Source: Cannabis sativa (lineage: Eukaryota > Streptophyta > Magnoliopsida > Rosales > Cannabaceae). From it: a stretch of DNA of 64,000 bases. The stretch spans positions 10,478,001 through 10,542,000 of the forward strand of contig NC_083603.1 in the NCBI RefSeq assembly GCF_029168945.1, read 5' to 3'. Positions 22,720 through 35,500 of this stretch are shown piece after piece. Position 1 is the stretch's first letter, and each line of letters starts with the position of its first letter. Below the pieces are notes generated by a model that was given only the letters and a program-made list of their open reading frames with translations, was not told the origin of the DNA and searched no databases. The translations under genes were made by a program, and so were the position numbers.

Positions 22720-25546
22720 ATGATGAGTTGGGACATAGCACTTTCTGGTTGTTCATGCACTGAAGGTTCTGCACCAGTGTTGAGAATTTCTTGGCTTGAT
22801 TTCTCTGGCTCTTCACTGTAATGCTGCTGCTGTATAGAGAAGTTATCTCTGCTAATATTGACAGTGGTACTGTCAGGTGCAACAAGGCCATGATCAAGTG
22901 AGTCAAAGTCAGATATTGGTGAGTTTAAAGAGTTTACCTGATTGGATGAAGATGCTGCTGGTGTACTGGATTCAGTGGAGGCTTGAGACGGTACACGAGT
23001 GTCTTGATTAGAGGTAAAATGTCTAAAGTGAAAGTTTGGGAGTTGAGACCAGGATTCATTATGAATAATGAGTTGTTTCTCTGGAGCTTGTGTGTTTAAA
23101 AATCCGGATTGAAAAGGGAACATATTTTCATTGAACACAACATTTCTAGAAATGTAAACTCTCCCTGTAGTGCTTAGACATTTGTACCCTCTATATGAGT
23201 CATTGTACCCCAAATTAACACACCTAAGTGAATGAAATTGAAATTTATGATTTTGGTAAGGCCTTATGCAGGGATAACAAGCAGCTCCAAAAGTTTTGAG
23301 CTGTCTGTAATCGGGTTTTCTACCAAACAGAGTTTCAAAAGGTGTTTTGTTGTGCAAAACAGGTGTTGGGAGTCGATTGATTAAATACACTGAATTTTGA
23401 AAAGCATCTACCCAATACTTAAGTGGCACACTAGCTTGAGCAAGTAATGTTAACCCCATCTCAACTATATGCATGTGTTTTCTTTCAGCTCTCCCATTTT
23501 GAGCAGAGGTGTGTGGACATGAATGCTTAAAGTGAATCCCATTTGTTTTAACTAAATGTTCAAACACTTGATACTCTCCACCCCAATCACACTTAATGCT
23601 TTTGATTTTACTGTCAAACTGGTTTTCAACAAAAGCTTTGAAATCTGTAAAAGCATTCAATGCATCAAATTTTTGTTTCAATGGATATAGCCAAGTGTAT
23701 CTACTAAAATCATCCATGAAATGTATGTAAAATTTGAAATTTGTGTTTGATGCAATTGGAGCTGGCCCCCACAAATCAGTATGTATCAATTCAAGAACCT
23801 TAGATGCTCTAAATGAAGACAACTTAAATGGTAATGCATGTGACTTGCCAAATTGACAAGCTTCACAGAAATTTTCCATTTCATTCTTTGAAATTTTTAC
23901 ATTGTTTGACTCACAGACAAGTTTAAGGACTCTAGTGGATGGATGGCCTAGACGTCTATGCCATAAATCCTTCTTGGAAACATGAACATTGGCTGTATTA
24001 ACAACACTTGATTTGGACAGACTCGACAAACCAGAAAACGACTGTGACTGACACGAATTTGAAGTAGATTTGTTGGGAAATTGGTAAAGACCATCTCTAA
24101 GCACTCCTTCCAGCAGCACCTTCTTTGTGATGTTGTCCTTCACAAAACAATAATCAGGGTGAAACTCAACAAACACATCATTATCAGAGGTTAAACTTGA
24201 CACACTTAATAAATTTTTTGCAATGTCAGGAACCAGCAATATATTATCAAGCAACAAGGGTGCTGAATGAGTATTAGTATGCAGTTTACCACAACCAAAA
24301 TGAGAGATATGTAATTTGTTACCATCACCAATGGTCAGATGCTCCTTGCCACCATAATCTTGCTTGTGTGTCATGTTGTTCTTATTAGCAGTGACATGAT
24401 TACTTGCTCCACTATCCACAAACCATGCATCACTGTCCACTGCTTCTGGTGCTGCTGTGTAGGCTGCTGCTGGTTGGTTTAGTTTCTGATTTCCTTGGCC
24501 ACCAAGCTTGGGATCTGAACCCATGTAAGCCTCATCGTATCTGTTGTAACAGATTGCAGCAGAGTGACCATAACGCCCACAGACTTGACAAGTTGGCTTG
24601 GGTCCATTTGTTCTTCCACCACGGCCTCTACCATTGTTGTTGAATCCTCCTCGATTGTGATTGCTACGACCACCTCCTGTTGGACTTTGATTCTGATGAT
24701 GATGATTACCCTGATTTGAGTAAGGGTTGTTGTTTCGTCCTCTGTTGTTTGGGAAGGATCGATTTGCCAGATTGGCATTTGGAGTGTTAGAAGCATGAGC
24801 AGATTTGTTACCATTGTTGATGCTGAGATTTTGAAGCCTTTCCATCTTGTTATCAAAGGCTAGGAGAATTCATTGCAGTTCCTCCCAGGTAGTTGAGGGT
24901 CGAGCTTCAATTTGAAGCACAATGGGAAGATACTCAATGTCTAAGCCAGATGTGACATTAGAGATGAGTTGATTCTCAGGGTATGACTCACCAGCCAAGG
25001 CCAACGAATCTGACCAAGCCTTCTTCTGCTTCAAATAATCTTCCATCGATGTTGAGCCTTTCCTGGTTATTTGGATCAGTGTACGAGTATCATCCATTCG
25101 AGATTTAGAATGTGCTCCATAAAGATTTTCAAGAGCTTTCCATAACGCAGCAGCCGTAGCACATCCCATTACCTCAGTTGCTATACCCTCAGTCATGGAG
25201 CTGTACAACCAGCCCATTAGCAATTGATCGCTAACTATCCAGTTTTCATACTCTGGATTAACTGTAAGACCAAAACCAGTTTCTCCTTCGGCTGTTAGAG
25301 CAGAGATGAACTCGACTGGACATGGACGAGTACCATTAATGAAACCATCTAGACGATGTCCCCTGATCACTGTGGAGACCATAGTTTTCCAAAGCATATA
25401 GTTCTTACAGTCGAGTTTTAAGGGAAAGGGTTGGTTTAGGGTATTGAAAGGCTGAGTGTAATTTGGCTGGATGTTGGGTGTTTGGGAGCTTGCAGCACCT
25501 GCTGCAGCTGTGGTTGTTCCCTGGGGAGTCTGAGATTGAGCAGACA
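22716..25546 (-). pseudogene. Copia Gag, protease and integrase (intron element)
   Basis: The likely start is MSAQSQTPQG near 25546. Gag runs to a TGA at about 24873 in the context WEELQ-stop, where the frame continues unchanged. This looks like a CGA-to-TGA mutation. Downstream, in the same frame, are the knuckle CQVCGRYGHSAAIC, protease WFVDSGASNHVT, pre-integrase LWHRRLGHPS, and an integrase core with Asp in HTDLWGP, Asp in KCDWGGEY and Glu in NGRAERKH. Near 22730 the frame shifts before the conserved MITRSKAG linker. Confidence 0.85.
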
Positions 25547-25847
25547 TTGGCACGGGCCGATGAAGCTCTGATACCAAGTTGAAATATACACAAAAATGGA
25601 TTGAAGACAATTCTCAGCTCAAAGGAGACTGAGGTACATCCTTTACTATTTATATTCTGAAAAGGAATTACAAGAATGAATTACAAGTGGACAGGTGGCC
25701 CTAGTGTAGGAGCCAAAGGAGACAACATAACATAATCCGTACAAAACACTAAACACCAATAAAACAGTAATTAACAGACTAATGATAAAGATAATAAAAG
25801 CAGAGTACTAAACAGAGTATTAATTAGTCAATTTTCTTAACACCTCT

Positions 25848-26085
25848 AAGACACTTTTTGATTGTCTTTTTTCTTTCTTTTTTGAAATCAGTTCATGTAG
25901 TGTTATCTGAAAAATTCAATACCGGTTAAAATAAAGAAAACACACTTTAAAATCATAAAAAAAGGTATAAAAGAAGCAATGCCATGTTTGATCGAGTGGA
26001 ATAAGAATAAGAATGTTATAGTCATTCCATTACACCTTTTGGTTCAATAGTTGACCAATTAATTCTTTAGGAATACAATTGCTAG
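25848..26085 (+). pseudogene. Continuation of RLPH2 pseudogene intron, unit A right end
   Basis: Matches intact-gene intron sequence 47186-47425 (AAGACACTTTTTGATTGTC onward) almost base for base. Homology ends around GGAATACAATTG, which marks the right breakpoint of unit A. Confidence 0.8.
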
Positions 26086-26450
26086 TTCAAACATTTGATA
26101 GAATTGTTTTTTTTTTTTTTTTTTTTTGTGTTTTTTTTAATTTATAATTTGTTTTAAACTTTTTATTTCTTTTATTTGTCATTTTTTATTTTTAAATTAA
26201 TTTTTTTTAATTTTTTTTTTAAAATTGTTATTTACGTGGACCAATAAAATTGTTCTATGTATGTGTACACAGTGACCACGTAGACAATATATATAGATAG
26301 TCCTACGTGGCACTTAACACCTAAAAATGGATTGGAAATGGCTAAGTGCTAACAAAACATGGATTTAGGGGATTTTACCACTAAAATTTTAGAATTGGGA
26401 GTTAGTTGGAATAAACTAAGTACTTATGAAGGTCATGCTGCAAATTACTC
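26086..26450. repeat. Degenerate MULE-arm-like segment
   Basis: The order of poly-T tract, ACGTGGACCA, a second CACGTAGAC block, CCTACGTGGCACTTAAC, and a region ending near GGATTTAGGGGATTTTACC parallels the right arm of the Pack-MULE at 940-1060. It sits at the right breakpoint of unit A. Only one arm was recognised. Confidence 0.4.
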
Positions 26451-26884
26451 TGAAAAAAACTACATTTAATATTTACCATAACTAATTTTAAAGGAATTAC
26501 TTCTTAATTATTATTTTATTGAATTAGTAATGTGTGTTAAATAAATAAATTTATTGAATTACATATGGATGGTTTATCTTAAGCTTGGTATAATAAATAA
26601 ATATCATAAAAATAAATAACAAAAATAAGAACCACATGAATATTAAATTGAGTTTAATTATATTATTTTGATTTGTGTTTGTCAAGAAAACATATTAATT
26701 AATAATCCAAAAATTCACGTAAAAAAAATAAAAAATAATCCAAAAATTGAAAACAAGCATCTACACATTTGTGCAGAGTGCAATTAAAGTACAATACTAT
26801 AAACAAGCATCTACACATTTGAAAACAAGCAAAATCCAATTAAAACACAATACTATTATATATACATATGCTAATTTAAATTAT

Positions 26885-27240
26885 ATTTTCTACAATATCA
26901 CAATCAATTGACTTTGTAGAGAGTTTCGTACAAGTGACAATGTATACATTATGCACACGAAGACAACAAACAAGACATATTTTCTTAATTCGAGTCCAAT
27001 CATTAATGCAAAATACGTGAAATGCATGTTTACACTGCTTCAGTTTAACAACCACTTTACTGATTTCGAATAATCATTCAAGACAGATAACACATTCATC
27101 ATCTTTAAGATTATTTCTTGTACCATAATACGATCAATAACTATATATTATGAGAGGTTTTCCATCATCATGAGGATGATCATATAACTAATAAAAATGT
27201 AGGTATTATATGCTTGTCGTAACAACCTCCATATTATTAA
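26885..27240 (-). pseudogene. RING-H2 pseudogene, third copy
   Basis: Reading the minus strand gives NLKDDECVICLE, then a stop codon, then KQCKHAFHVFCINDWTRIKKICLVC and the matching C-terminus of the 148-residue RING genes. The premature stop and the change of CPVC to CLVC break the domain, and the N-terminal membrane segment is degraded. Flanking sequence 26455-26884 also matches the region downstream of the other two genes, so a whole block was once copied here. Confidence 0.8.
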
Positions 27241-27773
27241 AGATTAAAGTGTCTTAAATTTCTAAAAGAATATTAATTAAATTTAAATCATTATTAATAT
27301 TTATTATAGGGCACATATCTAATTAATGAAGTAATATGTTTGATGTATGATTAACCTTAATTGAAAGATTTATGTTTTATAAGTAATAGTTAGTTGTTAT
27401 TACAAATTGTAATCAATGTGGGAGTATTACTATTGTCACTAACAAGCATATTCATGTAATTATATGGCTAATAATTTTGCATCATTATATAGTAAGATCT
27501 AGACTTTTTTATTTTCATACTATGTTTTAAGAGTTTTTGCTTATGACACCCTCACATATTATGGAAAACTATGAATAATTACATAAGAAAAGTAATTTCA
27601 AGTCTCTAAAAGAACAAGTCATCACACTATATTTTGCATCAAAAACTCAAAAACATGCCAATTCTCCATTTAAAATGTCTATTGGGAGGAACAATGTATC
27701 AAGTTTGAGGAAAAATATGTAGTTTGGAAGTGGATCTAGCAAAATTAATTAATGCTCTTTTTATCTTAATCAC
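27241..27773. other. AT-rich intergenic DNA
   Basis: No gene is seen. Short stretches near 27300 recall the AT-rich flanks of the other RING copies. Nothing else is recognised. Confidence 0.4.
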
Positions 27774-27776
27774 ACT

Positions 27777-28103
27777 CACTACAAAAAATCTTACTTAGTC
27801 ATAACAAAACTTTTACCTAAAAGTAAAAGTGTTGTGACTAATTATAAATCACCATTCTTTTGTTGTGACTAAAATGTTTGTGGCTAAAAGCATTAGTCAC
27901 AAAAATTACAATTTGTTGCGACTAAATGTATTTTTAGCTACAATACGTGTTGTGACTAAAACTAAATTAGTGACAACTGGTATCTAAATACTATGTTTTA
28001 GTCACAAGTAATTTTTTGTTGTGACTAAAAGCCACATTTAGTCACAAAAAATTTATGTTGTGACTAAAAAACTATCACTAAAGGTACCCGTTTTTTTTGT
28101 AGT
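27777..28103. mobile_element. CACTA-type MITE with ACT target duplication
   Basis: The 327-bp element starts CACTACAAAAAA and ends TTTTTTGTAGTG, flanked by the 3-bp repeat ACT (27774-27776 and 28104-28106). Inside, the motif TTGTGACTAAA and its complement recur many times on both sides, which are the subterminal repeats expected for CACTA transposase binding. There is no coding capacity. The intact ends suggest a fairly recent insertion. Confidence 0.95.
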
Positions 28104-28284
28104 GACTGAAGATCCTCTACATTTCCTTGCTCGATGTCGCTTTGTTATGTCCAAGGCTAGCCTTTAGGTGATTCATGCAATGCGTGCGTTTTGGGGCCCC
28201 GAACCATAAGAGCCTCGAAATTATGAAATAAAAAATATTAATATATAGATAAAATATTAAATAATAAGGGAATATATTAAAATA

Positions 28285-28350
28285 GTATTTAGCATAGTGG
28301 TGTAGAGTGTCATTTTAAAATAAGAAGGCCATGGGATTAATTCCCAACTT
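28285..28350 (+). repeat. tRNA-derived SINE-like remnant
   Basis: TAGCATAGTGGTGTAGAG resembles a tRNA-type A box, and about 35 bp further on GGGATTAATTCCC resembles a B box (GGTTCGATTCC). A T-rich stretch follows. The part after the A box is repeated at 1125-1180. The boxes are degenerate, so this is tentative. Confidence 0.35.
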
Positions 28351-29006
28351 CTTCTTTTTAATTTTTTTTTATAGAAATTTTAAATGTAGTTATAGAGAAT
28401 TGAAACTTTAAATTTTTAAGAACTTTAAAAAGTATTACCATTACATTAAAGTATTACAATTAATATTTTAATAATTATTAGAATATTTATATAGGGCCTT
28501 GAAGTTGTTTTTGGATTATAAGTGGAGTTTTGATGTTTTCATGTTATATAATTACACATTGCAAACTACAATATTATTCATCATAATAGGATAGAAGAAA
28601 TTATATGTTCACTATAATTATATGAATTAGTAGGGATGAATTATATGTTTGGACCAAATTTTAGATTAATGATTTATACATAATTAATTAGAATAATGAT
28701 TCATCATATATTTTATTTATTGAAAAACCCAATAAATTAAACAACTATTTGTACAAAATATTAGATCTATAAGGGTTTGAAAAGGAACTTATAAAATTTG
28801 AAAAGGAAATCAATTAATAATTTTTATATACATACGAGTATAAAAATGGTGGAAAAGAGTAAATGGAATATTAAGTGTATGAATAAAACTACATCATATT
28901 TTCTATAAGAACTAAGAACTAATATATGACACAATATTAATTTAAAATAAAATAATTTCAATTGACTAAATTATAAAAATATCTTAAATATTACTATAAA
29001 TATATC
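28351..29006. other. AT-rich intergenic DNA of unit B
   Basis: No gene is seen. It matches 1170-1535, 3452-3660 and 15550-15715 of unit A in succession, which gives the empty-site sequences for the solo LTR. The SIRE-like element and about 1.5 kb around it are also absent here. Confidence 0.6.
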
Positions 29007-29617
29007 TATTTTGTTATAAATAGTATTAATTATGTGGATGTCCAAATCTTTTATTTATTACCATTAATGTAATCAACATTCTATTTTTCTTAGTTTCCCT
29101 TTCTCTTAGTTTTTTAATATTTGACTCTTGTATGTGTATAAATAGGAGATCACCTATCGGAATAAAACACTCAGAAAATTCTCATCTCTTCTCTATTTTC
29201 TTTCTCTAAATTATAATATTACATAATACTAATATTCCATAATACGTTATCAGCACGAGCCTCTAACCAAGGTATGACAATGTTTTTGTTATGTGATCTC
29301 GAATTGCTTCAAAGTCATGATACACTAAATATATATATGTATATATATATACTCATCTGACTGAAACACATTCGAGTTAGCTATTTTTTTTCTAATGAAT
29401 TAATATTTACACAATATATGTCTATGCTTATATATATCTATGCTTATATATATCTATATATATGCTTATATATTATATATGTGTTGATTTGTTTATCATA
29501 TTATATTGTTTAATCTTATTATCTTATTCTATATTGTACTATATTTTGTTGTATTTTTTTTTCAAAGTTTATGTATATGTCTAATAATTTACACTTTATA
29601 TTGATATAGTTTTATCC

Positions 29618-30502
29618 ATGGCAAACCTTGCAAAACTTGATTTTGTGGCACTTGATATTTCTGGAAAAAACTATTTGTCATGGATTCTTGATGCTGAAAT
29701 CCATTTAGATGCTATGGGTCTTGGAGACACCATCAAAGATCAAAATACTGAAACAAAACAAAATAAGGCCAAGGCTATGATTTTCCTTCGCCATCATCTC
29801 CATGAGGGGTTAAAATCTGAATATTTAACTGTAAAAGATCCTCTTGTGCTTTGGCAAAATTTGAAAGAAAGATATGACCATCAAAAAACTGTCATATTGC
29901 CAAAGGCTAAGAATGATTGGTTGCACCTGAGGTTGCAAGATTTTAAATCAGTAAGTGATTATAACTCTGCAATGTTTAATATCACTTCTAAATTAATGTT
30001 GTGTGGAGAAAAAGTTACTGACTATGAAATGTTAGAAAAAAACATATACTACTTTTCATGCCTCTAATGTGCTCCTGCAGCAGCAATATAGAGAGCGAAA
30101 TTTTAAAAAATATTCAGAATTGATTTCATGTCTTCTAGTAGCTGAGCAGAATAATGAACTTTTGATGAAAAATCATGAATCTCGCCCAATCAAGTCTGCT
30201 CCATTCCCTGAAGTGAATGCTACAATTGCTGACAATCATAATCATAGTCGTAGTCGTGATCATAATCGAAGTAATAGACGTGGTCGTGACCATAATCAAA
30301 GTCGCGGTCGTGGTCGCGATCGCGGTCGAAGTAATGTTTGGCATCGTAATGGTCAAAATAAAAATTCATATACTCCAATGAAAAGCACAACTACTGAGAA
30401 CAAGGGAAAAGGTCCTCAAAATAATAATCATAGAAATTCTGAAAATTTATGTTCCAGATGTGGAATAAAAGGACACTGGGCACGTGCTTGTCGTACGGCA
30501 AA
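29618..30502 (+). pseudogene. Copia Gag, 5' part (unit B element)
   Basis: The frame starts MANLAKLDFVALDISGKNY, a Gag N-terminus typical of this Copia type. After MLEKNIYYF a one-base shift in an A run moves to a second frame that continues with YRERNFKKYSELISCLLVAEQN, an Arg/Asn/His-rich tract (about 30230-30345), and the knuckle CSRCGIKGHWARAC. The reading frame is then cut by the Gypsy insertion at the codons following CRTA. Confidence 0.8.
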
Positions 30503-32578
30503 TGTAACGCCCTAATGCTAAGGCACGCTACAGTGCTTTTTCAATTATTGTGCAATCTTTGCTAATCAAAGAAATTTCTCGAAAAACGTTTCAAATTAAA
30601 ACTTTTGCATTAAATACTAAACTTTGTAATTTAATAAAATATTTACAAGTGCCGGGATCCCGTTTTTTTAAACTTTATAAAATTTACTTTTCAAACATAC
30701 ATTCCAAAATATACAGATTTACAGGTCGCACAGCGACTTTCAAAATACAACTCCCAGATGTCCCGAGACCGAACACTCCAGGTCGCGCTGCTTGACATGT
30801 ACAATCTCACCCGAGCTCAGGTTCACTCCTGTTCAGCTTTCGCCTTTCCTTTACCTACACATGGAAGCAGAAACTGTGAGTCAACAGACTTAGTAAGAAA
30901 TGCATATAACATATCATATAATTTTCGACCTGTAAATAGGCGCCCATACACCTATTTACAGAGCTTAACAGATGAGTATGAACGTTCTAACTAGGACACG
31001 ACCATGTACCATGTACCACATACACTCATTATACCTTCGTATTAGTGTAGGTAAGGTATGACCGCACCTTGAGTACTATCTAGTGTTGTACCACAGACAC
31101 CTTATACCTTCCCGTACAAGTGCTGGTAACACTATGATGTACTTCCAAACATCATACACCTTACCAATGCACTCCGTACCACAACCGTACAAGTGTTGGT
31201 AGTGTATGAATCACAACAAATAAGCATGTATATATATTAACACATACATACATTCAGATAATCACATCATACATTATACACAGTTCTTACCTATTTTCCA
31301 AATTCAAGTGTGTTGGCCGACCTGAACGGAATTCTCGTGCTAGATGGATGCCCTAATCACATATTGAAACCGGGTAAGCCACATGATTAAAACCCTAATC
31401 CCGGTGAAACCAAACCAAAACCCTAGGTTCGGTTATACTCTAAAGGGGTTATTCTAACTCTGGAAATGGGGAAACACCCAACCGAGGCACCGAAATGGCA
31501 AAAATTGAGAAAATGAAAGGCCCGGGGAACCCTGCCAAAACCGGCTAGCTGATTTTTGTGGCACTGCAAACCGGCTAGCCGGTTTGCACCAGTATTCCCC
31601 AAACTTTTCATTTGTTGCTCAATTCTTCACCAATTTCTATGAAGCCTTCCAGAGCTCCTATTCAATGTACAAACAATATAATCCAGCCAGTATTTCACAG
31701 AAAAACAAACCAAATCAATTTATGCCATTAAATCTCAAAGCTTTGAACTCAAAGCTCAAAATTGCATACAACCTAATCCAACCATCAAAACCAGTCACAA
31801 GAAGCTAAAACCAACTCAATTAAACCCTATGATTCGAACCTTAAGCAAGCCTAAACCTAACAGCCACTAAAACTCAAAATCAACTCTTGAAACTAAATAA
31901 AACTTGAGAAAAACCATAACTAAAGAGCAACTAGGGTTTACCTTGATCAATTCCTCCTTCAGTCTCTGCTGAAAACACAAAATCCAGCAATGAATTCACC
32001 CTTGGCTGGCTGGTACGAAAAGAGAGAAGAGAAAGAAAGGGTTTTCTCTTTTTTTTTTTAACTTTTTCCTATTTTCTCTAAATAGCATAAAGACTAGGAA
32101 AAATCCTTTTTTTTTCCTTTGCTGAATATTGCTTGGCTAGGTGTCAATTAATTAGAAAGCCACCTATCTATGACTTAACAAAAAGTCCAATTTTCCCTTT
32201 GACTCAAACTTAGGGTATTCACCAAAACTAGGGGTAAAATGGTCAAATTCCATAACCCCGCTCAATCCCGATAAAATATTTTCTCTAAAATATTTCCCAC
32301 TATGAAATAAGGTTCTAAACTTACCCATGTGATCAATCTAGCCATCCATCGCATTTTCCGTTGTCGCCGAACAAAAATTACAAAAATAACATATTACACA
32401 TATAAGCTAAATAATACCCCTAGAGTTTAATAAAATCTCCGGAATTGAGAAATTATAACTCTAATATTTATTTCTAAATATTGGGGTCCACAATTAAATT
32501 AATTCACAAATAATAATAAAATAATTAAAATTAGTGCTAATTGCCTTTACTAATCCATATACTAGAGCGGTCATTACA
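30503..32578 (-). repeat. 3' LTR of Gypsy element
   Basis: 2076 bp with the same ends as the 5' LTR. Short ORFs inside (for example 30550-30795) occur in both LTRs and are not recognised as genes. An imperfect internal repeat around CCGTACAAGTG occurs near 31110 and 31185. Confidence 0.92.
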
Positions 32579-32579
32579 A

Positions 32580-35500
32580 TTATCCCCCCGTTAATAGGAT
32601 TTCGTCCCCGAAATCTAACTCCGAATAGCTCGGATGCCGAGTCCTCATATCCGACTCCAGCTCCTGTGTGGCTTCTTCCACCTTATCGTTCCTCCGCAGC
32701 ACCTTAACCAGTGCAATAGTCTTGTTCCGAAGAACTTTTTCTTTTCTATCCAAAATCTGAACAGGTTGCTCTTCATAGGATAAGTCTGGTTGAAGTTCAA
32801 GGGCTTCATAACTCAAGACATGAGTCGGGTCTGACACGTATTTCCTTAACATAGAAATGTGAAATACGTCATGAACAGCCGATAATGCTAGTGGTAAGGC
32901 TAGCCGATACGCTACCTGTCCGACCTTCTCAAGTATCTGAAATGGCCCAATGAACCTAGGGCTTAACTTACCCTTCTTCCCGAAGCGTCTAATACCCTTC
33001 ATTGGTGAAACCCGCAGGAAAACATGTTCTCCTGCCTGAAATGTAACATCTCTACGCTTCGGATCAGCATAACTTTTCTGCCTGCTTTGAGAAGCAAGCA
33101 TTCGAGCCTTGATCTTATCAATAGCTTCATTGGTCTTTTGCACCAACTCTGGACCTAGGTACTTCCTTTCTCCTGTCTCATCCCAATGAATAGGAGAACG
33201 ACATTTCCTACCATATAACATCTCATAGGGGGCCATCCCTATTGTACTTTGGTAACTGTTGTTGTAGGAGAATTCAATTAAAGGCAAGTACTTACTCCAT
33301 GAACCCTCAAAGTCCATGACACAGGCTCGCAATAGGTCTTCTAAAATCTCGATAGTTCTTTCTGACTGACCATCAGTCTGAGGGTGAAAGGCTGTACTAA
33401 ACTTTAACTTGGTACCCATAGCCTTCTGAAGACTCACCCAAAACTTCGATGTGAACTTTGGATCCCTGTCTGATACAATAGATTTAGGGGCTCCATGGAG
33501 ACGAACTATCTCCTTCACATACAATTCAGCATATTGATCCACTGAATATGTAACTTTCACTGGTAAGAAGTGAGCTGACTTTGTAAATCTATCCACAATG
33601 ACCCATACAGAATCATACATCCCTGTAGTTCTAGGCAAACCAGTTACAAAGTCCATAGCGATGTCCTCCCACTTCCATTCTGGAAGGACTAAAGGTTGCA
33701 ATAACCCTGCCGGCCTCTGATGTTCAGCCTTAATCTGCTGGCAGGTTAAACACTTGGACACGTAGTCCACCACATCTCTTTTCATCCCATACCACCAGAA
33801 GTAGGGTTTCAAATCCTGATACATCTTGGTGGTTCCCGGATGCAATGAATAAGGCGTGGTGTGAGCTTCATCAAGTATCTCTTTCTTAAGCTCGTCCACA
33901 CCAGGAACACAAACTCGAGCTTTGTATAGCAACATTCCACTGCTCGAGACTGAAAAGCCTCTAGGCCGACCAGCCACTACTTCATCTCGAACTTTAACCA
34001 GCTCGGGATCTTCTAGTTGTGCTTTTCTAATTCTCTCCAACAAATCAGATTGGAGGGTTAAATTATGTAATTTCCCGACCACGAACTCAATTCCTGCACT
34101 AACCATTTCCGAGGCTAGTTGAGGAGCTATCATAACCATAGTACACACTTGACCGGGACCTTTTCTGCTCAGCGCATCGGCCACAACATTGGCCTTCCCG
34201 GGGTGATACAGTATTTCACAATCGTAGTCTTTAACTAACTCCAGCCACCTTCTCTGCCTCATATTCAACTCTTTTTGGGTGAAAAAGTATTTAAGACTTT
34301 TATGATCAGTATAAATTTCACACTTTTCACCATAAAGATAATGTCGCCATATCTTTAAAGCAAAAACCACAGCAGCGAGCTCTAAATCATGAGTTGGGTA
34401 ACGTTGCTCATAATCCTTCAGTTGACGAGAGGCATAGGCTATGACTCTGTCAGCTTGCATCAGAACACATCCCAGACCCTGTCTGGATGCATCACAATAC
34501 ACAACAAATTTCTCTTGATCTGATGGCAAAGCTAACACCGGAGCTGTTATCAAACGCTTCTTCAACTCCTGAAAACTTGTTTCACACTTATCTGACCACA
34601 CAAATTTCTGATTTTTCTTGGTCAATTCGGTTAGGGGCATAGAAAGTTTAGAAAATCCTTCGACGAATCGTCGATAATACCATGCTAATCCGAGAAAACT
34701 TCGAACTTCTGTCACAGACTTGGGCCTCGGCCAATTCTTCACTGATTCTACCTTGTTTGGATCAACCATAATTCCATTCTTCCCAACAATATGACCTAGA
34801 AAGGATACCTCGGACAACCAGAATTCACACTTTTTGAACTTGGCATACAGCTTGTGATCCCTAAGTCGCTGTAACACCATTCGAAGATGATGCTCGTGCT
34901 CCTCTTCTGACCGAGAGTATACAAGAATGTCATCGATAAACACTATAACGCAGTTATCGAGGAAATCCTTGAATACTCTATTCATAAGATCCATAAAGGC
35001 CGCAGGAGCATTAGTCAATCCGAATGACATTACCAGAAACTCATAGTGCCCATATCTGGTTCTAAAAGCAGTCTTTGGTATGTCCTCCTCCCGAATTCTG
35101 AGTTGATGATAACCAGATCGTAAATCAATTTTCGAAAACACTGTCTTTCCCTGAAGCTGATCGAACAGATCATCGATCCTAGGCAACGGGTACTTGTTCT
35201 TAATCGTCAGCTTGTTTAGTACCCAATAATCAATACACATTCTGAGGGAACCATCTTTCTTTTTCACAAAAAGAACCGGAGCTCCCCAGGGCGATACACT
35301 GGGTCGAATAAACCCAATATCAAGCATCCCCTGAAGTTGTAACTTAAGCTCCTTGAGTTCTGCTGGAGCCATCCTATATGGAGCTTTAGAAACAGGTTCG
35401 ACTCCAGGTGCCAAATCAATAACAAAGTCAATCTCTCGCTGTGGCGGGAATCCCGGCAACTCCTCGGGAAACACATCAAGAAAATCTTTCACTACCCGGA

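Larger units (their letters stand above)
20832..25842 (-). mobile_element. Ty1/Copia element inside the RLPH2 pseudogene intron
   Basis: The LTRs are 25577-25842 (5') and 20832-21097 (3'), 266 bp each. The target repeats are CCTCT (20827-20831 and 25843-25847), and unit B shows the single-copy empty site. Read on the minus strand the LTR starts TGTTAAG and ends TTTCAACT, so both copies end CT rather than CA. The primer site TGGTATCAGAGC (25565-25576) follows directly. A G-rich purine tract flanks the 3' LTR (21098-21106). The short LTR and RT sequence resemble the Ale/Retrofit group, although I did not test this. Point stop codons and a frameshift show that it is inactive. Confidence 0.9.

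Noticed and set aside
28285..28350. A functional tRNA gene
   Set aside because: The A- and B-box-like motifs are degenerate and no cloverleaf with an anticodon stem could be drawn. A SINE remnant is more likely. No other tRNA or rRNA gene was seen in the window.
30550..31808. Short ORFs in the Gypsy LTR
   Set aside because: They are present in both LTRs, are short and resemble nothing. They are chance frames.
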